Assembly (NCBI GenBank): GCA_036346275.1
Contig: CM070713.1
Coordinates: 54,989,567 to 55,053,566, forward strand
Reading direction: 5' to 3'
DNA from: Otatea glauca
Lineage: Eukaryota; Streptophyta; Magnoliopsida; Poales; Poaceae
DNA length: 64,000 bases
Every line of letters starts with the position of its first letter. Position 1 is the stretch's first letter. The position numbers and the translations under genes were made by a program. The notes beneath the pieces are model-generated. The model was given only the letters and a program-made list of their open reading frames with translations. It did not search any database and was not told the DNA's origin. Shown here one piece after another: positions 45,444 to 55,597 of this stretch.

Positions 45444-45682
45444 TGGTAGGAAAAATATGTAAGTCGATCGAACCAAAGCCGAGATGGTGTCCTCCAGGTT
45501 TAAGCCGATCACAAAGAAGAAGGCTTGAGCGGCTAAGGACCCAAGAGATGAGGGAAGCTGAACAAGAAAAACGAAGGGATAAAACTTTTAATGAGCTTCA
45601 TCCGATTAAGATTGCGAGAAAAGAGTGGAGGAAGAAAAAACCGGTTTCGGCCGATGATTTTTGTTCGACGAAGCCGATCTAG
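45444..45682 (+). pseudogene. Gypsy B gag-end / linker, continuation after the copia
   Basis: Plus-strand frame with IEPKPRWCPPGLSRSQRRR, the Trp-Cys-Pro-x-Gly-Leu plus basic helix seen between Gag and protease in many grass gypsy elements, followed by Glu/Arg-rich helix to a stop at 45682. Its upstream partner ends at 30860 (Gln-Arg-Trp). No protease follows. Confidence 0.7.
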
Positions 45683-45960
45683 TCTGAATAATTATACCAC
45701 CCGTCGGCTCGAAAGATAGCCGATTTGGTAAGCGATCAACGTGGGATCGTATAGTGTGCATCAGTTTGTCTAAGGAACTGGATGGATGGATCTTGATTGG
45801 CTAAAACTCAACTACGAATATACAAGTTGGCGACATCGACACGAAAGCCAAATTAACTCGATGTAGTTAAAATCTTGGCTATGATAAGAAATTATATGTT
45901 CAAGCCGATGATGAAAATTTTTGAAAGATAACATGTTATCTCCCAAAAATGGGGGGCATA
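45683..45960 (+). other. Gypsy B 3' untranslated region with polypurine tract
   Basis: Non-coding. The polypurine tract caaaaatggggggcata occupies 45944-45960, adjoining the 3' LTR. No RT or integrase trace in it. Confidence 0.7.
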
Positions 45961-46689
45961 TGTTTGCACTAAAATTTGGTAGATAGGGTCAGAATTGGCA
46001 GTCTAAGATCAACAAGATACAACCAGGATACAGATTGAAGATATTTGGAAACGGAATAGGTTGTTAAGGAAAGCACCATCCAAATAGAGGCCGATACAGA
46101 TTCTACTCCTAACGTGTTGTACCAGGACTCTATCGGCCAATGGATATAAAAGAGGTCTAGAGGTGATCAGAAAAGCTGCCCAGAGCCAATCAACCAATTC
46201 GCTTCTACTTTTCATCAACTTTTCCTGTTGACTAGGAGTAGCTCTTGTAATTTAGCCTTTGTAATCGATTTTGATCAATAAAGTTGCGCATCGCCGATTG
46301 TTGACCTTCATCAATTACGCCCCAGGTTTGATTTGTTCTGATTTTGTTGCGCATCGCCTTCTTCAGAATTGATCTACCTTTATCCTCTGATTAGCCTTAA
46401 TCGGCTAGTTAGACTTACCCCTTTTTATCTTGATTTATTCGGCTTTGAGCTGATTGAATCTAAGCCAATTGATCTTCACGATCGGCTAGTTAGATTTATC
46501 CTGTTACCTTGATCTTGATTGGCTTCAAGCTGATTGAGTTTAAGCCGATTGATCGTTACGATCGGCTTTGAGTGAATTTCATATTTTTACCTTGTCGATT
46601 ACAGGTCAAATCGACTAGCACGCTCTGAACCAGGTGTTCGTCTGGTGTGCTGTTGTCAGAAACCCTACTTCAAGTTTTTGACGCCAACA
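45961..46689 (+). repeat. 3' LTR, gypsy B
   Basis: 729 bp, same length as the 5' LTR. Differences are mostly C/T and A/G transitions (for example caccaaaatttggcag versus cactaaaatttggtag). Followed by the target duplication gttgg. Confidence 0.9.
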
Positions 46690-46871
46690 GTTGGGCAGTC
46701 TTGAAAGGTTGCACGTGTGCCCTCGGACATAGACGCATGTTACCATCGTTTGCTCACTCGAGAAAAAATAAACCTATCAACTACAGTTTTACGGGTATGT
46801 TGCTAGAACTCAGTAAACCATTCAGTCATATCCTTCCCACGAGGACTTGGGGTTGTAAAGGGTGTGCTTTG
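46690..46871. other. Target DNA between gypsy B and copia copy 2
   Basis: Continues the sequence left of 27993. Ends in ctttg, the copia target duplication. No gene seen. Confidence 0.5.
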
Positions 46872-47091
46872 TGTTAGGAAACCTCGCTATCGAATAGTCC
46901 GGGGTTCTCGAATAATGTAGTATTCGTGGAGAACAGAGAGACACAAGTTTAGGAGGAGCTGCGAGAGAATACTTTATTGCTTCTAATTTCTTGTACAATG
47001 GGGGGACCCCTCTCCTCCTTATATAGTAGTCGCCTAGGGTTTCGGCTAAGGGACCATCATGAGCCTTCATGGGCCATATGGTTTCCCAACA
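46872..47091 (-). repeat. 3' LTR, copia copy 2
   Basis: 220 bp, minus strand TGTTGGGAAACC...CCTAACA. TATA-like ctatataaggagg near 47023-47035 (minus). The polypurine tract AAGGGGGGG lies next to it (47092-47100). Confidence 0.9.
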
Positions 47092-47338
47092 CCCCCCCTT
47101 GGACCCTTTACCGCGAGATGCATATGCCTCATTAAAACTCAAGAAAAACCCAGTGGGAAAGATACTTGGAGAAAGAGTTCATATCATACGCTTACTGCGT
47201 TGCACGAATTGCCTCATTAAAACCTTATGCAAGAAAACTTCATGAAAAACTTGCGAAGGAAAAAGAGTACAATTCACCCAAACTTCAATTGCTAATCTTC
47301 GATATTCATGTTGGGTATTCAAACCTCATGTTCAAGAT

Positions 47339-47899
47339 TTATATGGGAGTATGTGAAATATCTCCCCCTGAAATCTGCACTTCTGTAAGTCTCATCATCC
47401 CAATTCCTTTAATGCACCATTCAAAGGTAGATGCTGGGAGTGATTTAGTGAACAAATCTGCAAGATTTTCACATGACTTAGTATGCAGTATCTTGATCTC
47501 GTTCATCTTATGCAATTCGTGAGCATAGAAGAACTTGGGGTTGATATGCTTCGTGAGATTACTCTTCACATAACCCATCTGTGCTTGAGCAACACAAGCT
47601 GCATTATCTTCATAGATGATCGTGGGAGTTTGCTCAATGTTCAAGCCACATGACTTCTGGATGTGGCGAACCATTCTTCGGAGCCATGCACATTCACGAG
47701 AGGCTTCATACAAAGCAATGATTTTCGAGTGGTTTGTCGACGCCGAGACAAGAGTCCGCTTAGACGACTTCCAGAAGCCGCTTTGTTCCTCCACATAGGA
47801 AAACATACCCGTTTGGGACATACCGGTATGCTGGTCCGATAAGTACCAAAGATCGGCGTAGCCAACCAAATTCGATTCATTGTTTCTTCTAAAGAACAA
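47339..47899 (-). pseudogene. copia RNase H, copy 2
   Basis: GYADLWYLSD carries the first catalytic Asp. Then SASTNHSKIIALYEASREC (Glu region), EDNAACVAQAQMGYVKSN (second Asp region), KHINPKFFYAHEL and LADLFTKSLP at the end. One frame covers 186 codons, so this domain is the best preserved of the element. It is followed by about 240 bp of 3' sequence up to the polypurine tract. Confidence 0.85.
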
Positions 47900-48899
47900 A
47901 CCGAGATCTTTGCTTCCTTGGAGGTAACGGAAGATGTCCTTGATCCCTTTCCAATGCCTTTTGGTGGGTTCTCAGATCAGATCGAGCTAGCAAATTCACA
48001 GCGAACACAATGTCTGGCCTAGTGCTATTCGCAAGATACATGAGTGCTCCAACTGCACTCAGATATGGGAATTTTGCTCCCAGGACTTCCTCCCCCTTTT
48101 CTCTAGATCTATATGGGTCTAGGTCTGCTTGGAGTGACCTTCCGACCATTAGAGTCTTTGCAGAATATGCCTTTTCAAAGCCAAATCTTTCCAACACTTT
48201 CTGCGTGTAGGATGATTGGTGTACCAAGATTCCTCCTTGGACATGCTCAAGCTGTAAGCCTAAACAAAACTTGGTTTTACCCAAATACTTCATTTCAAAC
48301 TCAGACTTCAAGTATGAACATGCTTCTTCAATTTCTTCATCCGTCCCAATGATGTTCAAGTCATCTCATAGATGGAAATTATATAGAATCCATTCGGGGA
48401 TCGCTGTATAAACACACATGGACAATCTTCGCTGTTTGTGTAGCCTTTCTTGCAGAGAAAGTCGCTCAAGCGATTGTACCACATTCTTCCTGACTGTTTT
48501 AGCCCATACAGTGATTTCTCCAATTTCACATCTGCATGTGTTTCTATTTGCTCTGCCTTGGTTCGGGATAGGAATACCTTCCGGTACTTTCATGTATATC
48601 TCTGAATCCAAGTTCCCATACAAATATACTGTGACAACATCCATTAGCTTCATTTTCAACTTCAAGTTGACTGCCATTGAGATCAAATATCTAAAGGTAA
48701 TTCCTCCCATGACCGGAGAATAGGTTTCTTCATAATCAACCCCAGGACGTTGAGTGAAACCTTGATCTACAAGCCTTGCCTTGTACCTTACAAATTCGTT
48801 GTTTTCATTCCTCTTTCGAACAAAGACCCATTTGTGACCTACTGGGTTTATATGGGGAGGTGTGCGGCATACGGGCCCAAACAACTCTCTCTTGTTCAA
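47889..48899 (-). pseudogene. copia reverse transcriptase, copy 2, catalytic motif broken
   Basis: HKWVFVRKRNENNE, ARLVDQGFTQRPGVDYEETY, MDVVTVYLYGNL (first Asp) and IYMKVPEGIP are readable at 48570-48880. The frame then shifts. At about 48345-48360, where copy 1 has an intact YVDD, the sequence has lost bases and reads Tyr-Glu-Met-Thr in that frame. The next frame (48359-47889) continues with LGKTKFCLGLQLEH and TRPDIVFAVNLLARS. RT is therefore inactive as it stands. Confidence 0.8.
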
Positions 48900-48929
48900 A
48901 GAGACTAACTCTGTAGTGATTGCCTTCTT

Positions 48930-49973
48930 CTATTCTTCCCAATCTAGACTTTTCTTGCACTCTGCGAGAGATGCAGGCTCGAGATCATGATCAATGATCG
49001 AGGCAATCTTCTTTGTAAAATATGCATCGGCATTGGCTGTTGCTCTATTAAGGAATTCTCCTGTTATTACAAAGTTTATGGCCATTTCATCATGGGGTGC
49101 TTCATGCACTTCTACTTGCTCTTCGCTGCTATTTCCTATCGCAGGAGCAAGTTCCTTTAGCTTTTCATCGCCTATGTGTGCGCACACATTATTTCCGACG
49201 GCTTCCTGCAGTGGAAGATTCAAGTCTGGAATTGCCTTTTCCGTTGGCTTCTTTCCAGTGCTAGGTCTCAACTGGCTCCCCTTCTTTCCTTGGGGTATTT
49301 TCGTGATTGGTTGTGGTAAGTCCTCTCGCCCGGTTTTCCCCAGACGTCTCCGGGTACTTTGGGTTTGAGGAGCCAGATTTCCTGTTGTTTTTCTTTGAGG
49401 CCTCTGAACAGGATGAGGGATACCTTCCGCTTTCTTTGGTATTTCCACCCTCTCTGGTGCATTTCTTGCGGGTACATGCGACTTAACCACGCCCTTTAGA
49501 TCACAAAAATGATCAGGCAGTTCATTTGCTAAATTATGCAATTCAATTATCTTCTGGACTTCTTGATTTGCTTCATTAGTTCGGGGGTCATGTGCGGGGA
49601 TCCCAGTCGAATTCCATTTGATTTCCCGGTATTTTTCATCCAAAGGTTGATTTCCTCCCTCTAATGACGGGAAACGATCCTCGTCAAAAATGTAATCAAC
49701 GAATCGGGCTGTATGCAAGTCTCCAGTCATGGGTTCCAAATACCTGATTATGGATGCACTCTCATAACCAACGTATATCCCAGACTTGAGGAGAGGGCCC
49801 ATTGCGATCCATTGAGGGGTGGTATAGGAACATATACCATACACCCAAATTTCCTGAGATGGGAGATTTTCGGGATGATCCCGTGCACAAGCTGCATAGG
49901 AGAATGGATGTTGTAGGTCGAAGGTCTGAAATTGATGAGAGCTGCTGCGTGCAGGACTGCGTGTCCTCAACAA
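48930..49973 (-). pseudogene. copia integrase C-terminal region and linker, copy 2
   Basis: One long frame holds the integrase C-terminal segment (GIYVGYESASIIRYLEP; the GKGY-like fold) and a long hydrophilic linker to RT. Its own upstream part (49750-50013) overlaps integrase in another frame. Copy 1 has the same stretch at 19870-20760 with more breaks. Confidence 0.75.
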
Positions 49974-50979
49974 GTGTTGGGCAAGTTACAACTCTGCAAA
50001 AGTGGTCTGGCAATGAATATAATCCTCTTTATTAGTGCTTCAGCTAGTCCATTCTGCGTATGGACATGTGGTACAGAGTGCTCAACTGCTATCCCTGTTG
50101 CAGTGCAATAATCATCAAATGCCTTTGAAGTAAATTCTTCGGCATTGTCCATTCTGATGGACTTCACCCGATGATCAGGGAAAGCATTCTTAATTCTTAT
50201 GATCTGCGAGATCAGCTTTGCAAAAGCATGGTTTCTTGTTGACAATAAGCATACATGCGACCATTTCGAGGAAGCATCGATGAGCACCATAAAGTACCGA
50301 AATGGCCCTGATAAGGGCTGAATCGGGCCACAAATATCCCCTGGATGCATTCCAGGAATGCAGGGATTTCACTTTGCACTTTAATGACAGAGGGTCTAGT
50401 TATTAATTTCCCGATGGCACATGCAGGGCACACAAAATCTTCATGATTCGAGAAATTTTTAATATTAATGCCATGACCTTGTGAGTTGTTCACTATATTT
50501 CTCATCATTCTAAGACCAGGATGATCTAATCTACAATGCCATAAAGAAAATAACTCAGAGCTTCTAAAGACAGTCTTCAAGGAAGTATACACTTCGGGTG
50601 CATGAATATTCGTGTAGTACAACCCAGATTCATATGAGGGACATTTTTCTAATACCATTTTTCCACATACCCCGTGCTTCACAATGCAAAAGTATTCTTT
50701 GCCATTTTCTTCATTGGTTTCTACGTGAAAACCATTGGCGCGAATGTCTTTGAAGCTTAAGAGAGTGCGCGTTGATTCAGGGTACAAAAGAGCTTCTTCA
50801 ATTACCAAAGTTGTACCCATAGGTAATATAATAGTGGCTCTTCCTGAGCCTATTACATATGAATCGCTTCCTTCGATCGTAGTAATTTTTCCAGCGTTCT
50901 TCGTAATCGACTGGAAGTATTTGGACTCTCTTAAGATGGTATTTGTTGTGCCACTATCAACAATGCATATTTCTTCCAT
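49967..50979 (-). pseudogene. copia protease and integrase core, copy 2
   Basis: Pol starts at the ATG at 50977-50979 (MEEICIVDSGTTNTILRESK, with protease Asp-Ser-Gly). Integrase zinc region: His pair around LWHCRLDHPG and Cys pair in VCPACAIG. After a frameshift near 50350 the catalytic core follows: Asp in GDICGP, Asp in RMDNAEEF, and Glu in HTQNGLAEALIKR. The ATG lies 18 nt after a predicted splice acceptor. Confidence 0.85.
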
Positions 50980-50997
50980 TTGGGCGCTACACGATTT

Positions 50998-51191
50998 CTA
51001 AAAAAAAGGAAAATAATTCCAATCAAACAGTGGCAAAATAATTCAAACATTGCTTGTAAATTAAAGAATACTGGAATAAAGAATAAATTGCATATTTATT
51101 CATGAGAGAAGTATGCTCTTCTAGAGCTTACAATTCATTATTCAAAAGAAATTGCTAACAACCATAATCTAAAAAAAATGCGATTCATGCA
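50998..51191 (-). other. gag-pol gap with pol splice acceptor
   Basis: About 190 bp of AT-rich non-coding DNA after the gag stop. It ends, on the minus strand, in a T-rich tract and ttttttttag (AG at 50999-50998). The next base begins aaatcgtgtagcgccc, the sequence that in copy 1 is fused to the leader. This makes it a strong 3' splice site candidate. Confidence 0.75.
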
Positions 51192-52244
51192 TTAAACGTA
51201 ATCTGTAAAATATACATTAATTTCTGCTTCTATGTCATCGACAGAAGTTTTCTCTTCATTTGCCATAAGATTGGCTGCAGCATCGATGTCCAGGCTATTC
51301 TGTGAGGATGAGACAAGTGGGGTATCTTCATCCATGGCATCATCATCACTAATCTTGGCGAAGTGCGCCTCTGCTGGGGCGTTTTCTTTTGCCTTCCTCT
51401 TAGCCTGATATGTGTTGATCACTTCCTTGGATTTCTGACATATCTTCAACCAGTGTCCCCAAGTGCCACACCTGAAGCACGTTTGGTTCTGCTGTCCATA
51501 CGACTTGGCATGCGCCTTTTCCTTGTCATCCTTCTTTACTGGGGCTTTGGAATTTCCCTTGGCCTGAAACCTCTCTTTTCCACCCTACTTGCCCTTCTTT
51601 CTATGAGTGGGCTTTTTCACCTTATAGATGTTGGCATTGACTTATGTGCCAATGCCTCTTCCAGATGGCTATGAGATAAAGTTCTTGCGTAGAACATCAT
51701 CTTGTGACTCCGCAACTTGCATGACATCAATCTGTTCGCTATACTCCTTGTATGCGTCCTGACGATAGCTGCGGGCACTCTAGATAGCATTTGGGTGGAA
51801 GGTGGAGAGAGTCTTTTCAATCTTCTCCTCATCAGTGATCTTCTTGCCACATAGGGAGAGATTGGTACAAATTCTGTGCAAGACAGAATTGTACTCGGCC
51901 ACTGCTTTGTAGTCCGCAAACCTCAAAGCGGACCCAATCTTGTTTGTGCTTGGGGCAAGATGGTGTACTTGAGCTTTTCAACCGCTCAAGTGCAGTCCAA
52001 AGCTCAAGTGCACTCTCCTCAGCCATGTATTCATTCTTCAGAGTGGCTGAGAGGTGGTGCCTGAGGAAGTGCAAGGCTTGATCGTTCTGCTCGGCGGTAG
52101 GTTTTGCGTCCTGCGAGGACCCTAGACCAATCGCAGCACGCAGCTTCTTGCCCCAAGAACGATCTTCACGTCTGATGCCCAAGTGAGGTTGTTCTGACCG
52201 TGCGGGGCCAGTTCTTCAAACTCACGATTCACGATGCCAGACAT
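51192..52244 (-). pseudogene. copia gag, copy 2, frame-broken
   Basis: ATG at 52244-52242 (Met-Ser-Gly-Ile-Val), directly after a splice-like cag. A Gag domain follows in shifting frames: QALHFLRHHLSATLKNEYMA near 52030-52090 and AESALELWTALE nearby, a stretch with DEEKIEKTLSTF-like content near 51800, and a zinc knuckle CFRCGTWGHWLKIC at about 51440-51482. The last 85 codons form one frame ending at 51192. Copy 1 lacks all of this. Confidence 0.75.
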
Positions 52245-52265
52245 CTGCATGATTTCAAAATTCCA
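52245..52265 (-). other. Candidate gag splice acceptor
   Basis: Minus strand ttttgaaatcatgcag abuts the gag ATG. The preceding 250 bp is T-rich and intron-like. With the donor at 53266 it would remove about 1.02 kb, including the GC-rich insert. Confidence 0.5.
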
Positions 52266-52459
52266 ACATTAGATTACTGCGTGTAATCTAATAGAAAAAG
52301 GTTGCAAGAAAACATAAAGAGCAGAAAATAAAATTCCATGCATTTCCATTATACTAAATAAAGCAATGAATCCAAAATTCATAAAGAATATTCATAAATG
52401 CAGAGAATAAAGCTATAAAAATTAAAACAGAGCCAAATAATTTTCTAGCAATTCTCCAA

Positions 52460-53150
52460 AATTTTCTGCTATATTTCCTTTTCTTTTTCTTTCCTTCTTT
52501 TCTTTTCCTTTCTCTTCCTTTTTTTTCTTTTTCTTTCTTTCTCAGCCGAACGGCCCGTTGGGCCGACCCTTTTTTCCTTTTCTTCTTTGGCGCACCACCT
52601 CGTGCCTCACGCCAGCATACCGCCTCCCCTCGCGCCTCGCAACGCCTCTTCGTCTTCCCCTGCGCAGCCCCTTCGGCTTCCCCGACGCGGCGGAGATCGA
52701 GGCGCGGAGGATGGCTTCAGGCCGAAGACGATGGAGCGGCGGCGGCTTCGGGCCGGGCTTCGAGCCGGCGGAGCCACCGAGGCGACGGTCGATGGGGCGC
52801 GGCGAGCCGACAAGGCGGCTGGTCGGGCCGGGCCGACGCTGGGAGGCCGAGCCGGGCCGAGCAGCGCGCGATGCCGAGGCGAGCAACGGCGCCGCGAGGC
52901 CGACGGCGGTCCGCGAGGTCGAGCCGGCGATGGCGCTGCGAGGCGAAGCGCGACGGGCGCGCTGGGTCGAGCTGGTCGTATGGGCGGGTGATGCCGAGCG
53001 GCAGAATGGCGCGGCGTGGCCGGATGGCGACGGCGAGGCCAAGGCCGGCGCTTCACGCGGCGACGCGGGTGCGTGCCGAGCCGCGTGGAAACCGAAGCGA
53101 CGGAGTTTTTTCTTTCTTCTGCTATGAATGAACAGTAACTTCATGTACTG
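52460..53150. other. GC-rich insert with flanking pyrimidine tract in the copia leader
   Basis: 52540-53140 is far more GC-rich than the rest of the element and keeps long frames open on both strands (200 codons minus, 189 plus), as expected from composition alone. The proteins are Arg/Ala/Pro/Gly-rich with no domain. It is bordered by a ~90-bp CT tract (52465-52545). It lies inside the predicted leader intron and is absent from copy 1. Possibly captured host DNA. Confidence 0.6.
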
Positions 53151-53265
53151 TAAATTGTATCGCTTGTAGCTTCATGCCACGTGACGAGGTACTGATGCGT
53201 AGGTTAGATGCATGCATAGAAACCAGGAGCGATTAGATTAATCACCGAAAAACCCACCTTTCTCA

Positions 53266-53306
53266 CCTTTCAATCTGTTCACCGGTAGAGCTTCGTGCTG
53301 ATAACG
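53266..53306 (-). other. Leader exon with primer site and splice donor
   Basis: Inside the LTR end, minus strand CGTTATCAGCACGAAG (53291-53306) is the primer site of the half-tRNA type used by several plant copia families. The leader ends ...GATTGAAAG at 53267 and is followed by GTGAGA (GT at 53266-53265), a near-perfect donor. Confidence 0.75.
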
Positions 53307-53536
53307 TGTTAGGGAATCTCGCTATCGAATAGTCCAGGGTTCCCGAACAATCTAGTATTCGTGGATAACAGAGAGATAAGAGAGACACAGGTTTAGGTGG
53401 AGCTGCGAGAGAATACTTTATTGCTTCTAATTTCTTGTACAATGGGGGCGACCCCCCTCCTCCTTATATAGTAGTCGCCTAGGGTTTCGGCTAAGGGACC
53501 ATCATGGGCCTTCATGGGCCATATGGTTTCCCAACA
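53307..53536 (-). repeat. 5' LTR, copia copy 2
   Basis: 230 bp, TGTTGGGAAACC...CCTAACA on the minus strand. Close to 46872-47091 except for about ten substitutions and a 9-bp insertion (ataagagag). Followed by the target duplication ctttg. Confidence 0.9.
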
Positions 53537-53630
53537 CTTTGATCAATGGCAATTAAGTTCAGTCCTTTAGCGATCAGGACGACACTATCATTAAATAAAT
53601 ATTTTTAAGCTAGAAACTAGAAATTGAGGC

Positions 53631-54176
53631 TGTTAAATATGGTGACTCATATATAGTATTTTAGAATTTAGAAATGTGTGCTAGATAAATCCTAACTGGG
53701 TTAGGATTCCTAATAGGAGAGGGACTCCTAATCCTAACAAGAGTAGGATTCCTATTTGTTTTAGAAAGAGAACTAGAGAGGCTACATAAACCTAGGAGGA
53801 GGTCATAGAGAACCCAAACAATCAAGAAGCCACAAGCTAACTTATCCAGAATAAAAGGTGCACGAGAGGATTAGAGGCTAGGTTATTCTTTAGCACTATA
53901 TACTTGTATATAACAAGGATCCATGGGTTCGAAAAGGTTCTAGATGTTGTGAGAGAGCAACAATCTCTTGTACTCTTTTGAGGTTGTGCTTAAAGAATTT
54001 ATGGTCGGCTTCACCAAATCTTTCTCTCTTATTGTGGTTGCTTCAACATCATTATTCTTGTTCTCTATGAGATTTATCGTCTTTGTTTTTGAGATCATGC
54101 ACACTCGTATCATATTTCACAAAACTCTGATCCAATCAGAGGACTACCGCGCTAAGAAGGGTATTAGAGTATAACA
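53631..54176 (+). repeat. Possible solo LTR (TGTTAAATA...GTATAACA)
   Basis: The segment has a TGTTA/TAACA-type pair of ends. It contains a nested set of gggttaggattcctaa / ctcctaatcctaac inverted pieces and a tacataaacctagg region, which are LTR-like in a way I have seen for copia elements. The flanking pentamers (gaggc and tagtc) do not match, so the call is tentative. Confidence 0.35.
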
Positions 54177-54184
54177 TAGTCGAT

Positions 54185-54595
54185 TGTTTTTTCTCAAAAA
54201 TTAGACGAGCCGTCTGATCAGAACCCGCGGCGTGCCCCCAACACATTGTCGTTGCTTCCCGCATTGCCGCCACTGTGGCCGCCGCTTGCTTTGGTGACAA
54301 AGACAATAGCCAGCATCGGTGCCGGAGGCAACTCAAAAAACCTTTGGTGAGCGCTCCACCGTTCACGCTTGCAAGAGCACAAAGAGGATGGGTGTAGACT
54401 ACACAAATCTTCGAAGAGCTCAGGTGAAAAACTTAAGATTTGCCGCACACAACCCAACTGGGTTTGTATTGTATTTATACTCATAAGCATTACAGTACAA
54501 GTTGTTAAGATTACATGAAGATGCGATAAAGTCAGCACAAACTGAAAAACAAACTCTACATTCGAGTGATACTGAACGGAAAGGCTGTTGATGTA
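54185..54595 (-). repeat. 3' LTR of third copia, distal part
   Basis: With 58650-58737 it forms an LTR of about 500 bp. Minus strand TATA box TATAAATAC at 54471-54479; end AGAAAAAACA at 54185. The pentamer tcgat (54180-54184) would be its target duplication. The other copy is not in the window. Confidence 0.6.
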
Positions 54596-54598
54596 TTT

Positions 54599-55452
54599 CT
54601 ACTACTTCTAATTAGGAGTTGGTGGTTGTCGTCCGTTCTCCTTCAAAGTACCTGATCCGTTAGATCTGACATGAACGGCTGGCGCAACACCTGTTCCCCT
54701 ACCTCCGTCTCCCTCTCCCCCACATTTCGGATCTAGGAAACCAGCCCAAACCGAAATGATGGCCCGAACACCTCGCCGACAGCGACCGACGCCGACGAAG
54801 TGCCACTGCTCGCCGATGAGCCCCTCTGGCCAGGTGCCTGCAACCGCAAGCTCGAGTTGCGGGAGTTCCACGACCGCTACATGATCCGCTCTCTCGACGC
54901 CGGCGGTGCCTTCGCCGTCGCCTGCTCCAACGGCTCCCTCTGCCCACTCTCCCCAGGTCACGTCCTAAACTACAGAGCACCTGGCCAGCCACATTGTTAT
55001 GCGAAAATTTTCGTGGCTTGCCTCTCTACTACTTCTAATTAGGAGTTGGTTGTGGTCGTCTGTTCTCTTTCAAAGTACCTGATCCATTAGATCTGACATG
55101 AACGGCCGGCACAACACTTGTTCCCCTACCTCCTTCTCCCTCTCCCCCACATTTCGGATCCAGGAAACCAGCCCAAACCGAAATGAAGGCCCGAATGCCT
55201 CGCCGACGGCGACCAATGTCGACGAAGCGCCGCTGCTCGCCGATGAGCCCCTTCAGCCAGGTGCCTGCAACCACGAGCTCGAGCTGCGGGAGTTCCACGA
55301 CTGCTACGTGATCTGCTCTCTCGACGCCGGCGGTGCCTTCACCGTCGCCTGCTCTGATAGCTTCCTCCGCCCGCTCTCCCCAGGTCATGCCCTAAACTAC
55401 AGAGCACCTGGCCAGCCACATTGTTATGCGAAAATTTTGGCGGCTTGCCTCT
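54599..55452 (+). repeat. Tandem duplication of the Helitron 5' end, two ~426-bp units
   Basis: ctactacttctaattaggag begins at 54599 and again at 55026. Both units end in cttgcctct. The units differ by about 8 percent. The junction recreates TCTCTACTAC at 55023, an apparently perfect second Helitron 5' end. Confidence 0.85.
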
Positions 55453-55597
55453 GGATTTGGCTTGTTCTGGTGTTTGGCCCCTGAATTGGTGTTAGTTTAC
55501 CTGTGTGTTTGTTCGTGTGCAGAGGAGGCCGCGTCGGGGAACGACTGCAAGGTCTGGAGGATATACGGAGTGGGTGACGTGATTAGATTGTTTGCCG
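54660..55597 (+). pseudogene. Captured gene fragment A (two exon-like blocks), unrecognised
   Basis: First exon-like block, present twice (about 54690-54957 and 55110-55383), encodes ADEPLWPGACNRKLELREF-type sequence and ends in the donor cccag|gtcatg. A second block, 55523-55597, lies between tgtgtgcag and gccg|gtgagt and reads SGNDCKVWRIYGVGDVIRLF. Clear plant splice signals and GC-rich codons show genomic capture of a host gene. I do not recognise the family. Another block at 56490-56590 (gcag|gtgcagg ... gccag|gtgaga) may belong to it. Confidence 0.5.

Larger units (their letters stand above)
27993..46689 (+). mobile_element. Gypsy family B, gag-only (non-autonomous), split by a SIRE-like copia
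   Basis: LTRs 27993-28721 and 45961-46689 are both 729 bp, with a perfect target duplication gttgg (27988-27992 and 46690-46694) and a polypurine tract at 45944-45960. Once the inserted 30861-45443 is set aside, the interior is about 2.65 kb and encodes only gag and a short downstream basic region. There is no protease, RT or integrase, so it needs a helper element. The LTRs differ by scattered transitions. Confidence 0.85.
46872..53536 (-). mobile_element. Small copia family, longer copy 2 with gag and leader intron(s)
   Basis: 6665 bp, LTRs 46872-47091 and 53307-53536, perfect target duplication ctttg (46867-46871 and 53537-53541), polypurine tract 47092-47100. On the minus strand: primer site, short leader, GC-rich insert, gag, a non-coding gap with a T-rich acceptor, then protease-integrase-RT-RNase H. 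gag and pol are separate reading regions here. Frames are broken at several places, and the RT catalytic motif is lost by a small deletion. The half-tRNA type primer site suggests an Ale/Retrofit-like copia, which I hold loosely. Confidence 0.85.

Noticed and set aside
46647..46877. 76-codon ORF across the gypsy LTR end, the target and the copia LTR start
   Set aside because: It spans three unrelated sequences joined by insertions and cannot be a gene.
52542..53144. 200-codon ORF as a gene in the copia leader
   Set aside because: Both strands and several frames are open because of GC content; no start context or domain. Recorded as a GC-rich insert only.
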